Part shown: positions 9,223 through 17,727 of the stretch, in pieces
How the letters are laid out: each line of letters begins with the position of its first letter
Numbering within the stretch: the stretch's first letter is position 1
Origin: an uncultured Rhodospirillaceae bacterium
GTDB taxonomy: Bacteria; Pseudomonadota; Alphaproteobacteria; Azospirillales; Azospirillaceae
Assembly (NCBI GenBank): GCA_937927415.1
Contig: CALBDS010000003.1
Span: 310,001 to 374,000 of the forward strand
Direction of reading: 5' to 3'
DNA: 64,000 bases
Made by a program: the position numbers and the translations under genes
Notes under the pieces: model-generated
What the model was told of the DNA's origin: nothing
Seen by the model: only the letters and a program-made list of their open reading frames with translations
Databases searched by the model: none

Positions 9223-9377
9223 GCCGAAAAGTCCCGACCGCTGGTCGGCTCTTTTCGGCCCCTCAAACGCCGGGCGGTCCACATCCGTGGACCTTGGCTT
9301 CGCGGGCATAGGCCCGCGCGGCCGCAGTCGCGGCCGATACCAGGGCCGGAACGTCAGAACGTTCCGGCCCTGGTATC
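9223..9377 (-). terminator. Run of five consecutive hairpins between binding-protein and permease genes
   Basis: Five inverted repeats follow one another: 9223-9231 with 9251-9259, 9276-9282 with 9287-9293, 9302-9307 with 9312-9317, 9320-9325 with 9330-9335, and a perfect 19-bp stem 9336-9354 with 9359-9377 around a four-base loop. The last one overlaps the stop codon of the binding-protein gene. Together they should stop exonucleases or most RNA polymerases, leaving the binding protein in excess over the permeases. No T-run follows, so RNA stabilisation is as likely as true termination. Confidence 0.65.
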
Positions 9378-10176
9378 AGAGGTCCGCCGGCAGCGGCGCC
9401 TTCAGCCACTTCAGCGCGATCTGGTTCAGCGAGCCGTCGGCCTTGGCCTTCTGGATGGCGGCGTTGACCCGCTCCAACAGCGCGGTTTCGCCCTTGTTCA
9501 GCCCGACGAAGCAGGGAGAATTCTTGATCAGGAACTTCATTTCCGGCTTGCGCGGCGGGTTCTTCGCCAGGATGGCGGCGGCGACCACGTTGCCGGTGGC
9601 GATCAGTTCCACCTGTCCCGACAGGAAGGCGGAAATGGTGCCGTTGTTATCCTCGTAACGGTTGATGGTCACCTTGTCGGACACGATCCGGCTCAGCTCG
9701 ATGTCCTCGACCGAGCCGCGGGTAACCCCTACCTTGCGCCCCTCCAGGTCGGCGGGGCCGTGCACCGCCACATCCGCCGGACCGAAGATGCCGTTGAAGA
9801 AGGGGGCGTAGGCAACGGAGAAATCGATCGCCTTTTCCCGCTCGGCGTTCTTCCCCAGGCTGGAGATGACCAGATCGGCCTTGCCGGTGGTCAGATAGGG
9901 GATGCGGTTGCTGCTGGACACCGGCACCAGTTCCAGCCGGACCCCCAAATCCTTGGCGATCAGGGCGGCGGCGTCGATATCATAGCCCAGCGGCTTCATG
10001 TCGATGCCGACCGAGCCGAAGGGGGGGAAATCTTGCGGCACCGCCACCTTGAGCACGCCTTGCTTGGCGATGGACTCCAGCGCGTCGGCGTGGGCGCCGC
10101 CGGGGGCCAGCGCCGCCGCTCCGGCGGCCAGCCCGATCATCAGACCAAACGCCTTCATCACACTGCGCAGCGACAT
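9376..10176 (-). CDS. Amino-acid-type ABC transporter periplasmic binding protein
   Basis: A 266-residue family-3 solute-binding protein with a Sec signal peptide (cleavage probably after AHA near residue 30). The mature part starts with the classic LESIAKQGVLKVAVPQDFPPF and continues with GYDIDAAALIAKDLGVRLELVPV and the hinge segment LEGRKVGVTRGSVEDIELSR. These proteins bind polar amino acids or related compounds. The ligand is not predictable, but the amidohydrolase in the operon suggests an N-carbamoyl or ureido derivative. It is first in the leftward operon and divergent from the RpiR gene. Confidence 0.9.
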   Translation of the reverse strand: MSLRSVMKAFGLMIGLAAGAAALAPGGAHADALESIAKQGVLKVAVPQDFPPFGSVGIDMKPLGYDIDAAALIAKDLGVRLELVPVSSSNRIPYLTTGKADLVISSLGKNAEREKAIDFSVAYAPFFNGIFGPADVAVHGPADLEGRKVGVTRGSVEDIELSRIVSDKVTINRYEDNNGTISAFLSGQVELIATGNVVAAAILAKNPPRKPEMKFLIKNSPCFVGLNKGETALLERVNAAIQKAKADGSLNQIALKWLKAPLPADL

Positions 10177-10279
10177 GACTCGACTCTCCTGTAGGGACGG
10201 GGGAATGGGGTGGTTCCCCTCTCCTTTATCAAGCGGCGTGCCACATGCCGGGGACAGCGACGCCTCGCGCCGTAGGGCA

Positions 10280-10331
10280 CTGAAATGTTACGCTTATACC
10301 AAAAATACTCTATTAGCGTTTCAGTCGTAAC
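10280..10331. promoter_or_regulatory. Candidate operator between the transporter operon and the RpiR gene
   Basis: The 194-base divergent region is AT-richer than its surroundings. CTGAAA at 10280-10285 and GTTACG at 10287-10292 recur inverted as TTTCAG at 10319-10324 and CGTAAC at 10326-10331. The spacing suits a dimeric or tetrameric regulator such as the adjacent RpiR protein. This is pattern only; no footprint or comparative data are available. Confidence 0.35.
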
Positions 10332-10370
10332 GGCGCTTGCGGTTTTCTTGCATGCATAACAGGCACTCAT

Positions 10371-11252
10371 ATGGTTGATGAAAATTCAGGCAATCGCCCG
10401 GATGGCGGGCTGACGGCGCGCATCCGCCGCCATTACGGAACCCTCACCCGGCTGGAAAAGGCGCTGGCCGATGTGATTCTGGATTGTCCGGGGGATGTCG
10501 CCGCCTACAGCGCCACCGAACTGGCGGCCCTGGCCGGGGTGTCGAAGATGACGGTGTCGCGGCTGGTCCGCCGCCTGGGCTACGGCGGCTTCGAGGAGGC
10601 GCGGCTGGCGTCCCGCGGGGCGGCGGAGTCCGGCTCGCCCCTCTATCTGGTCAGCAAAACCGGCAGCGGCAAAACCGATGGCGGCGGGGAATCGCCGGGG
10701 CTGGAGGCGCACTTCCGCTCCAGCATCGACGCCATCGTCGCCACCGCCCGGCTGTGCGGGCCGGACCGCATCGCCGCCGTGGCCGAGGCCCTGCACACGG
10801 CCCGGCGGGTGTGGGTGTGCGGGCAGCGCAACAGCGCCTTTCTGGCCGGTTACGCCCGCTGGCAGTTCATCCAGTTCCGCGGCGACGTCCACACCATGGC
10901 CGCCGCCGGGGAAACCTGGGGCGAGACCCTGGCCGACATCGGGCCGGACGATCTTTTGTTCGTGGTGGCGATCCGCCGCCGCAGCCCGGCGGTGGGCGCT
11001 TTGCTGCGCACGGTCACGGCCCGCGGCATTCCGCTGGCGCTGCTGGTGGACAGCCACACGCCGCTGGAAATCCCCGAACCGCCGCTGACCCTGCAGTGCC
11101 ACACCCGCAGCCTGACGGCGCTGGACAACCATGCGGCGGCGGTGGCGGTGATCCACGCCCTGACCGCCGAACTGATCCGCCTGAGCGGAGCCGCCGGGCG
11201 CGAGCGCATCGGCCACATCGAAGCCCTGCACGACGATCTGGGCGAGGTGTAG
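10371..11252 (+). CDS. MurR/RpiR-family transcriptional regulator
   Basis: A 293-residue regulator. The N-terminal HTH_6 domain (residues 15-90) shows SATELAALAGVSKMTVSRLVRRLGYGGFEE. A SIS sugar/phosphate-binding domain follows from about residue 115 (RRVWVCGQRNSAFLAGYARWQF). RpiR proteins usually sense a metabolite through the SIS domain and control neighbouring uptake and catabolic genes. Here it is transcribed away from the ABC transporter/amidohydrolase operon, so that operon is the likely target. Its ligand may be an amino-acid breakdown product rather than a sugar phosphate, which is inference. Confidence 0.88.
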   Translation: MVDENSGNRPDGGLTARIRRHYGTLTRLEKALADVILDCPGDVAAYSATELAALAGVSKMTVSRLVRRLGYGGFEEARLASRGAAESGSPLYLVSKTGSGKTDGGGESPGLEAHFRSSIDAIVATARLCGPDRIAAVAEALHTARRVWVCGQRNSAFLAGYARWQFIQFRGDVHTMAAAGETWGETLADIGPDDLLFVVAIRRRSPAVGALLRTVTARGIPLALLVDSHTPLEIPEPPLTLQCHTRSLTALDNHAAAVAVIHALTAELIRLSGAAGRERIGHIEALHDDLGEV

Positions 11253-11261
11253 GAACGAAAA

Positions 11262-11286
11262 CCCCTCTCCCCGGTGGGGAGAGGGG
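11262..11286. terminator. Bidirectional terminator hairpin
   Basis: A perfect 11-bp stem, 11262-11272 with 11276-11286, with a three-base loop lies between the convergent RpiR and degP genes. A short A-run lies on its left side (GAAAA), which gives a T-run for leftward transcripts. Confidence 0.7.
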
Positions 11287-11299
11287 AGTTGCCCGATCC

Positions 11300-12883
11300 T
11301 CAGTTCTGCCCGAGGGGCAGAGCCACGAAGCGCAGGTCGCCCTGGCGTTCGATCAGCAGCAGCACCGACTTGCGGTTCTGCTCGCGGGCCTTCTGGACCT
11401 TGGCGGCGATGTCGGCGGGCGCCTTCACCTCTTCCTGGCCCAGTTCCAGGATGACGTCGCCGGGACGGATGCCCTTTTCCGCCGCCGGGGTGCCGCTCTG
11501 CACATCGGTGACCAGCACGCCCTTCTGCTCCGGCTTCAGCTCGAACTGCTGGCGCAGGTCGGGGGTGATGGTGGTCAGCTTCAGACCCAAAAGGTCGGTG
11601 GTCTTGGGCGGCTTGGCCGGGGTTTGGTTCTTCTCGTCCGGCTGGTTGCCCAGCAGGCCGGATTCCTCCGCCGTTTCCAGTTCGCCCACCTTGACCTGCA
11701 TGGTCTGGGCCTTGCCCTTGCGCCACACCTCGATGGGGGCGGGCTTGCCGATGGGGGTTTCGGCGACCACCCGCGGCAGGCGGCGCATCTCGCCGATCTC
11801 CTTGCCGTCGAACTTCAGCACCACGTCGCCGGCCTGGATGCCGGATTCGGCCGCCGGCCCGCCGGGGGTGACGGAGGCGACCAGCGCGCCCTTGGTCCCC
11901 TCCAGCCCCAGGCTCTCGGCGATTTCCGGGGTCACGCTCTGGATTCGCACGCCCAGCCAGCCGCGGCGGGTGTGGCCGAATTCCTTCAACTGGGCCACCA
12001 CCGTGCGGGCGATGCTGGACGGAATGGCGAAGCCGATGCCCACCGACCCGCCGGAGGGGGAGAAGATGGCGGTGTTGATGCCGATGACCTCGCCGTTCAT
12101 GTTGAACATCGGACCGCCGGAATTGCCGCGGTTGATGGCGGCGTCGGTCTGAAGGAAATCGTCATAGGGGCCGGCGTTGATGTCGCGGGCGCGGGCGGAA
12201 ATGATGCCCGCGGTCACCGACCCGCCCAGCCCGAACGGGTTGCCGATGGCCAGGACCCAATCGCCCACCCGCATGGCGTCGCTGTCGCCGAAGCCGACGG
12301 CGGTCAGCGGGTGGCTGGTCTTGATCTTCAGCAGGGCCAGATCGGTCTTGCTGTCGCGGCCGACCAGCTCGGCCTTGATGTTGGTGTCGTCGTGCAGGAT
12401 CACCGTGATCTCGTCGGCGTCCTGAATCACGTGGTTGTTGGTGACCACATAGCCGTTGGTGGCGTCGATGATGAAGCCCGACCCCAGCGAGGTGGCCTTG
12501 CGCTGCTGCTGCTGATCCTGCGGCTGCTGGCCGCCGTGGCGGTCGAAGAAGTCCTTGAAGAACTCCTCGAACGGCGAGCCGGGCGGGAACTGCGGCAGTT
12601 CGGGGCGCTGCCCCTGCTGGCGCTGGGGGGCCGCCTGGGTGCTGGAGATGTTGACCACCGCCGGCAGCAGCTTTTCCGACAGGTCGGCGAAGCTGGTGGG
12701 GGCGGTGCGGGCCTGGGCCGCTGCCGGCAGCAGGCCGGCGGGGGCGACGGTCAGCACCAGCGCCGTGGTGATGGACGCGGCCAGGAGCGACACCGTGCGG
12801 CGCCCGGCGCCCAGACGCCGCAGCAAGCCCCCGGCCGTCCCGGCGCCGCCGCGCTGAATCTCATGGGGAATGAGGCGATTCAC
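11300..12883 (-). CDS. degP: DegP/HtrA-family periplasmic serine protease
   Basis: A 527-residue Do-family protease. A long signal peptide (hydrophobic SLLAASITTALVLTVAPAGLL, cleaved near AQA) exports it to the periplasm. The catalytic triad is visible: His in TNNHVI, Asp in SKTDLALLK, Ser in GNSGGPMF. A Gln-rich LA-loop-like insert lies between the N-terminus and the protease domain. Two PDZ domains follow (about residues 290-385 and 425-515). It degrades or refolds damaged envelope proteins. It is the last gene of a leftward cluster hflK-hflC-DUF2065-degP, a common alphaproteobacterial arrangement, but 131 bases separate it from DUF2065, so it may also have its own stress promoter. DegQ or MucD naming is equally possible. 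Confidence 0.93.
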   Translation of the reverse strand: MNRLIPHEIQRGGAGTAGGLLRRLGAGRRTVSLLAASITTALVLTVAPAGLLPAAAQARTAPTSFADLSEKLLPAVVNISSTQAAPQRQQGQRPELPQFPPGSPFEEFFKDFFDRHGGQQPQDQQQQRKATSLGSGFIIDATNGYVVTNNHVIQDADEITVILHDDTNIKAELVGRDSKTDLALLKIKTSHPLTAVGFGDSDAMRVGDWVLAIGNPFGLGGSVTAGIISARARDINAGPYDDFLQTDAAINRGNSGGPMFNMNGEVIGINTAIFSPSGGSVGIGFAIPSSIARTVVAQLKEFGHTRRGWLGVRIQSVTPEIAESLGLEGTKGALVASVTPGGPAAESGIQAGDVVLKFDGKEIGEMRRLPRVVAETPIGKPAPIEVWRKGKAQTMQVKVGELETAEESGLLGNQPDEKNQTPAKPPKTTDLLGLKLTTITPDLRQQFELKPEQKGVLVTDVQSGTPAAEKGIRPGDVILELGQEEVKAPADIAAKVQKAREQNRKSVLLLIERQGDLRFVALPLGQN

Positions 12884-13014
12884 TGATGGTCTCTCCCTGT
12901 CACGCTTTTGTTCGGCCCCATCGGCCTGTCCGTCGCGGGGAACGTGATCGGAACATTATGCGGAAACGACTGTGGTGCAAAGATGGCATGGGCTGCAATC
13001 GTCGGCTTTTCGCC

Positions 13015-13200
13015 TTACCCGCGCACCAGCCACACCGCCCCCACCCCCAGCGCCGCCGCCGCCACGCCGGCGATGCGCAATTGTGATTCGGTCATGGACA
13101 GCGCCTGCACGATCATGCGTTGCATCGGCCGGGGAAACAGGGCGTAGAGCACGCCCTCGATCACCAGCACCAGCGCCAGTCCGGTCAGAAAGTCCTGCAT
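13015..13200 (-). CDS. DUF2065-family small membrane protein
   Basis: A 61-residue protein with two hydrophobic segments (about residues 3-22 and 41-58) around a basic loop, PRPMQRMIVQAL. This is the size and pattern of DUF2065 (YjeT) proteins, often found beside hflK and hflC. Function unknown; a link with the HflKC membrane complex is suggested by gene order alone. It is 91 bases from hflC, with a strong hairpin in the gap. Confidence 0.82.
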   Translation of the reverse strand: MQDFLTGLALVLVIEGVLYALFPRPMQRMIVQALSMTESQLRIAGVAAAALGVGAVWLVRG

Positions 13201-13225
13201 CCGTCTTCCGGTCTTTCAAGACAAC

Positions 13226-13256
13226 GCCGTTTTCCGGACCAAACCCGGAAAACGGC
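13226..13256 (-). terminator. Hairpin after hflC
   Basis: A perfect 12-bp stem, 13226-13237 with 13245-13256, loop of seven, lies just downstream of hflC on the minus strand. It includes A/T pairs (TTTT/AAAA) within the stem and is followed by TTGTCTTGAAAGACC, so it is a partial rather than a canonical intrinsic terminator. Confidence 0.6.
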
Positions 13257-13291
13257 GCCATCGTCACTCTTCGATCAACGAAACCGCGGCG

Positions 13292-14182
13292 TTACTGGGC
13301 CGGGGCCGCTCCCGCCGCCGGGGCGGGCACATCGCGGAAGAAGCGGAAGAACGAGCTGTCCGGCGACAGGACATAGGTGGTGTCGCCCTTGCTCATGGTC
13401 TTCCGGTACGCCTCCAGCGAGCGGTAGTAGGTGTAGAACTGCGGGTCGGAGGATGTCGCCTCGGCGATGATGCGCAGCGCCTGGTTGTCGCCCTCGCCGC
13501 GCAGCTTCTGCGCGTCGCGCTGGGCTTCGGCCAGCAGCACGGTGCGTTCGCGTTCGGCGCGGGAGCGGATCTGCTGCGACTGCTCCTGACCCTGGGCGCG
13601 GGCCTCGGCGGCTTCGCGTTCGCGTTCGGAGCGCATGCGGGCGAAGATCGACTGGCTGGTTTCCTCCGGCAGGTCGGCGCGGCGGATGCGCACGTCCACG
13701 ATCTCGATGCCCAGATCCTGCGCTTCGGCGTTCACCTGGGCGCGGATGTCGTTCATCACGCGGGCGCGTTCCTCCGACAGCACCGCCAGCAGCGTCACGC
13801 TGCCCAGCACCCGGCGCAGCGCCGAGTTGACGATGCTGTTCATGCGGTTTTCCGCCCGCACCTCGTTGGTGACGGTCTGGTAGAACCGCAACGGGTTGTG
13901 GATGCGGTAGCGGGCGAAGGCGTCCACGTCCAGCCGTTTCTGGTCGGCCAGGATCACCTGTTCCACCGGCGGGTCGAGATCGAGCACGCGGCGGTCCATG
14001 ATGACCACGTTCTGGATGAACGGGATCTTGATCTTCAGCCCCGGTTCCTTGATGACCCGGCGCGGCTCGCCGAACTGAAGGACCAGCGCCTGCTGCGTCT
14101 CGTTCACGGTGAAGAGGGAGGCGGAGGCGAGGATCGCCACCACGATCAGCCCGATGCCGGCGGCGAAAAGGGAGCGGCTCAT
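13292..14182 (-). CDS. hflC: HflC, SPFH-domain modulator of FtsH
   Basis: A 296-residue protein with one N-terminal membrane anchor (residues 6-25) and a band-7/SPFH domain (VLQFGEPRRVIKEPGLKIKIPF and onward). A long charged helix rich in Glu, Arg and Ala follows (about residues 185-245). With HflK it forms a large membrane cage around the FtsH protease on the periplasmic side. It starts 15 bases after hflK and has an Ala/Pro-rich C-terminal tail (PAPAAGAAPAQ). Confidence 0.94.
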   Translation of the reverse strand: MSRSLFAAGIGLIVVAILASASLFTVNETQQALVLQFGEPRRVIKEPGLKIKIPFIQNVVIMDRRVLDLDPPVEQVILADQKRLDVDAFARYRIHNPLRFYQTVTNEVRAENRMNSIVNSALRRVLGSVTLLAVLSEERARVMNDIRAQVNAEAQDLGIEIVDVRIRRADLPEETSQSIFARMRSEREREAAEARAQGQEQSQQIRSRAERERTVLLAEAQRDAQKLRGEGDNQALRIIAEATSSDPQFYTYYRSLEAYRKTMSKGDTTYVLSPDSSFFRFFRDVPAPAAGAAPAQ

Positions 14183-14197
14183 GATGTCATCCCTCCC

Positions 14198-15343
14198 TTA
14201 CTTCGCCGCCTGGGGGGCGGCCGGCGGGGCAAGCTGGTTCAGCGGCAGATAGGGCACCACGCCCTGACCGCCGGCGGCCTTGCCGTCGATGATGACCTTG
14301 CGGGCACCCTCCAGCACGCCTTCCATGGTTTCCAGATACATGCGCTGGCTGGTCACCTCCTTGGACAGGCTGTAGGCCTCGTGGATCTTGCGGTAGCGGT
14401 CGGCGTCGCCCTGGGCCAGGCTGACCACCTGCTCGCGGTAGGCGGAGGCTTCCTGGATCAGGCGTTCCGCCTCGCCGCGGGCGCGGGGAATGATGTCGTT
14501 GCGGTAGGCTTCGGCCTCGTTGCGCAGGCGTTCGCGGTCGGAACGGGCGCGCTGCACGTCGTTGAAGGCGTCGATGACGGGTGCGGGCGGGTCGGCCTTT
14601 TGCAACTGCACCTGGGTGATGAGCACGCCCGACTGGTATTCGTCCAGCATGGCCTGAAGAAGCTGCTTGGTCGCCTGCTCGGTCTGCTGGCGGGCCTCGG
14701 TCAGGGCGGGCTGCAGCTCGGTGCGGCCGATCACCTCGCGCATGGCGCTTTCGGCGGCCTTCTTCACCGTCACTTCCGGGTCGCGGATCTTGAACAGGAA
14801 CTCGCCTGCGTCCTTGATCTGCCAGAACACCGTGAAGTCGATGTCGATGATGTTCTCGTCGCCGGTCAGCATCAGCGATTCGTCGCTGACGTCGCGGTCG
14901 CCGCGCCGCCCTTCGCCCGCCGAACGGTAGCCGATCTCGATGCGGTTCACGTTGGTGACCTTGGGCAGATAGACCGCCTCGATGGGTGACGGCAGGTGAT
15001 AGCGCAGGCCCGGCTCCTCGGTGCGGACCCACTGGCCGAAGCGCAGGACCACGCCCTGTTCGTCGGCGCCCACGCGGTAGATGCCGCTGGCCAGCCAGAT
15101 CAGCGCCACCACCAGCACCACCAGCCCGATGCCCCGGCCGCTGCCGAAACCACCCGGAATCGCGCTTTTCAGCCGATTCTGGCTGCGGCGCAGCAACTCT
15201 TCAAGGTCGGGAGGCTGCGGACCGCCCCCGCCGCCGCCGCCCGATGGCCGGCCCCAGGGATTCTGGCCCCCGCCACCGCCACCGCCCGGCGGCGGTCCCC
15301 AAGGGCCGCCCCCGCCACCTCCGCCTTGATTCGTCCACGGCAT
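14198..15343 (-). CDS. hflK: HflK, SPFH-domain modulator of FtsH
   Basis: I chose the ATG at 15343 (381 residues) because GAGGGGGA lies at good spacing and the product then starts MPWTNQGGG, typical of HflK. The N-terminal 50 residues are very Gly/Pro-rich (runs of 6-7 glycines). A membrane segment follows at about residues 80-100, then the SPFH domain (EQGVVLRFGQWVRTEEPGLRYHLP) and a long charged helix. It pairs with HflC. The gene is first in the leftward cluster and divergent from mrp, with 186 bases between the two starts. Confidence 0.94.
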   Translation of the reverse strand: MPWTNQGGGGGGGPWGPPPGGGGGGGQNPWGRPSGGGGGGGPQPPDLEELLRRSQNRLKSAIPGGFGSGRGIGLVVLVVALIWLASGIYRVGADEQGVVLRFGQWVRTEEPGLRYHLPSPIEAVYLPKVTNVNRIEIGYRSAGEGRRGDRDVSDESLMLTGDENIIDIDFTVFWQIKDAGEFLFKIRDPEVTVKKAAESAMREVIGRTELQPALTEARQQTEQATKQLLQAMLDEYQSGVLITQVQLQKADPPAPVIDAFNDVQRARSDRERLRNEAEAYRNDIIPRARGEAERLIQEASAYREQVVSLAQGDADRYRKIHEAYSLSKEVTSQRMYLETMEGVLEGARKVIIDGKAAGGQGVVPYLPLNQLAPPAAPQAAK

Positions 15344-15529
15344 TCCGCTTGTCCCCCTCACTCCTTGAACCCAACAGGTTTCCGTCCTTAGCGCCCCTGT
15401 CGGGGCGGTCCGGCGGGTGCCGGATGTGTTTGCCAACATCGTCCGCCGCCCTATAGTGCATATCCCCACGGCGGAGCACCATACCGGCGGCTATCCGCCA
15501 ATATCGGGAAGGGAGCGGAGTTTTCAACC

Positions 15530-16663
15530 ATGGCGAAGGTCACTGAAGCTCAAGTCATCGAGGCCCTGAAGACCGTTGCGGACCCCGAACGCGGAGCGGA
15601 CATCATCAGCCTGAACATGCTGTCGGGGCTGGTGGTGCGCGAAGGAAACGTCGCCTTCGCCATCGAGGTGGACCCCCGCCGCGGCGCCCAGGCCGAACCC
15701 ATCCGCCACGCGGCGGAAAAGGCGGTGGACGCCATTCCCGGCGTCACGTCGGTCACCGCGGTGCTGACCGCCCACCGCGCCGCCCCCCCGCAGCAGCCCG
15801 CCCCGCAGCAGGGCCACGGCCATCAGCACGGGCATGGGCACGGACACGGCCAGCCGCAAAAGGCGCTGGTGCCGGGGGTGAAGGCCATCGTCGCCGTCGC
15901 CTCGGGCAAGGGCGGGGTGGGCAAATCCACCACCGCCGCCAATCTGGCGCTGGCGCTGGCGGCCAACGGCCGCACCGTCGGCCTGCTGGACGCCGACATC
16001 TACGGCCCGTCCATGCCGCGCATGCTGGGCATCCAGGGCCGCCCGACCAGCCGCGACGGCCGCACCCTGGAGCCGATGGAAAACTACGGCATCAAGGTCA
16101 TGTCCATGGGCTTCATGGTGGACGAGGCCACGCCGATGATCTGGCGCGGGCCGATGGTCATGGGTGCGCTCCAGCAGATGCTGGGCGAGGTCAATTGGGG
16201 CGAGCTGGACGTGCTGGTGGTGGACATGCCGCCCGGCACCGGCGATGCCCAGCTCACCATGGCGCAGCAGGTGCCGCTGGCCGGGGCGGTCATCGTTTCC
16301 ACGCCCCAGGACATCGCGCTCCTGGACGCCCGCAAGGGTATCAACATGTTCCGCAAGGTGGACGTTCCCGTTCTGGGCGTCATCGAGAACATGAGCTATT
16401 TCTGCTGCCCCAACTGCGGCCACCGCACCGACATCTTCAGCCACGGCGGCGCCCGCAAGGAGGCGGAGGCGTTCGGAGCCGATTTCCTGGGTGAAATCCC
16501 GCTGGACATCGCCATCCGCACCACCTCCGACGAAGGCCAGCCCATCGTGGTGTCGCAGCCGGACTCCGAACACGCCCGGCAGTACCGCGCCATCGCCGAA
16601 AAAGTGTGGGAAAAGGTCGGCCCCGCCCGTTCCCACGCCGCCCCCCGCATCGTGGTGGAGTGA
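15530..16663 (+). CDS. apbC: Mrp/ApbC-family iron-sulfur cluster carrier ATPase
   Basis: A 377-residue P-loop protein. The N-terminal MIP18/DUF59 domain occupies residues 1-80. A linker with alternating His and Gly (GHGHQHGHGHGHG, about residues 96-108) is followed by the ATPase with the deviant Walker A SGKGGVGKST, ADIYGPSMPRM, VVDMPPGTGDAQLT and the conserved cysteine pair CPNCG near residue 290 that binds the bridging Fe-S cluster. It transfers Fe-S clusters to apo-proteins. The His-rich linker is unusual and could bind metal. Stop and the next start are 6 bases apart, so folK is in the same operon. Confidence 0.93.
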   Translation: MAKVTEAQVIEALKTVADPERGADIISLNMLSGLVVREGNVAFAIEVDPRRGAQAEPIRHAAEKAVDAIPGVTSVTAVLTAHRAAPPQQPAPQQGHGHQHGHGHGHGQPQKALVPGVKAIVAVASGKGGVGKSTTAANLALALAANGRTVGLLDADIYGPSMPRMLGIQGRPTSRDGRTLEPMENYGIKVMSMGFMVDEATPMIWRGPMVMGALQQMLGEVNWGELDVLVVDMPPGTGDAQLTMAQQVPLAGAVIVSTPQDIALLDARKGINMFRKVDVPVLGVIENMSYFCCPNCGHRTDIFSHGGARKEAEAFGADFLGEIPLDIAIRTTSDEGQPIVVSQPDSEHARQYRAIAEKVWEKVGPARSHAAPRIVVE

Positions 16664-16669
16664 CCGTCC

Positions 16670-17542
16670 GTGGACACGAGCGTCGTCTATCTGGCCCTGG
16701 GCAGCAACATGGGCGACCGCGCCGCCTATCTGCGCGCCGCCATCGAGCGGCTGCAGCCCGGCGTGCGCATCGCCACCCTGTCCCCGGTGTACGAGACGGC
16801 GCCCATGTACGTCACCGACCAGCCCGCCTTCCTCAACATGGTCATCAAGGGGGAAACGGCCCTGCCGCCCCCCGACCTGCTGGCCCTGGCCAAGCGGGTG
16901 GAGGCGGATCTGGGCCGCAGGGACGGCGGGCCGCGGTTCGGGCCGCGGCCCATCGACGTGGACATCCTGTTCTACGGCAACTTGTGCCTCCACACCCCCG
17001 ATCTGGAAATCCCCCACCCGCGGCTGACGGAACGCGCCTTCGTCCTGCGCCCGCTGGTGGACATGGGGGCGGGGAAAAAGGTCCACCCCGGTCTGGGGCT
17101 GACGATGGACGAGCTGTTGCGCCAGTTGCCCGAAAGCGGGGCGGTGGCGCTGTACAACCCCCGTCTTCCGGCCTGCGCGGCCGAGACCTACACCATCATC
17201 ATCAAGGACTTCACCGCCCCGGTCAGCCTGGGCGGCACCCCCGGCAGCGCCCGCATCAGCCTGACGCTGGACGTGCTGCATCCGGGGCCGGATTTCCCCG
17301 ACGACATCAACGCCGTCATGTCGTACGAGGACATCGTGGTCGGGCTGCGCCGCCTGTGCACCGACAGCACCCTGCCGGCGGAAGCGGCGGAGGCCGGGCG
17401 GCTGCTGGCCGACCGCACGCTGGATCTGTGCTGCGACCATCCGCGGGTGCGCCGGGTGCAGGTTCAGGTCCGCCTCACCCCCGAAGGCGCGGAGAAGAAC
17501 GGGGGAAGTGATATCGTGTTTATGCGGCAGCGCAGCACGTAA
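16670..17542 (+). CDS. folK: FolK fused to a degenerate FolB-like domain
   Basis: A 290-residue protein from GTG 16670. Residues 1-160 are 6-hydroxymethyl-7,8-dihydropterin pyrophosphokinase: LALGSNMGDRAAYL, SPVYETAPM, and GPRFGPRPIDVDILFYG with PHPRLTERAFVLRPL. From about residue 170 a FolB/FolX-like (dihydroneopterin aldolase) fold follows: YTIIIKDFTAPVSLGG, ISLTLDVLH, MSYEDIVVGLRRL, VRRVQVQVRLTPEG. The usual FolB glutamate after the first strand (IGxxxxE) and the KP lysine near the end are not visible, so the second domain may not be an active aldolase. The order K-then-B is the reverse of the more common FolB-FolK fusion. Confidence 0.85.
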   Translation: MDTSVVYLALGSNMGDRAAYLRAAIERLQPGVRIATLSPVYETAPMYVTDQPAFLNMVIKGETALPPPDLLALAKRVEADLGRRDGGPRFGPRPIDVDILFYGNLCLHTPDLEIPHPRLTERAFVLRPLVDMGAGKKVHPGLGLTMDELLRQLPESGAVALYNPRLPACAAETYTIIIKDFTAPVSLGGTPGSARISLTLDVLHPGPDFPDDINAVMSYEDIVVGLRRLCTDSTLPAEAAEAGRLLADRTLDLCCDHPRVRRVQVQVRLTPEGAEKNGGSDIVFMRQRST

Positions 17543-17727
17543 TGTTCCGGTCACATCCGAGTCACTTTCCTATTCTTGATCCATGGTTATAGCCGATGAC
17601 TTATCCACGAAAGGATAAGTGACACGGTGTCATCTCTTGATCTACAGTGTCCTGGCCGCACCGTACACGAGGATTACAATCAAGAAACGCCGAGACTGAC
17701 ACACCTCTGCAACGCCGGGAGGGTATG

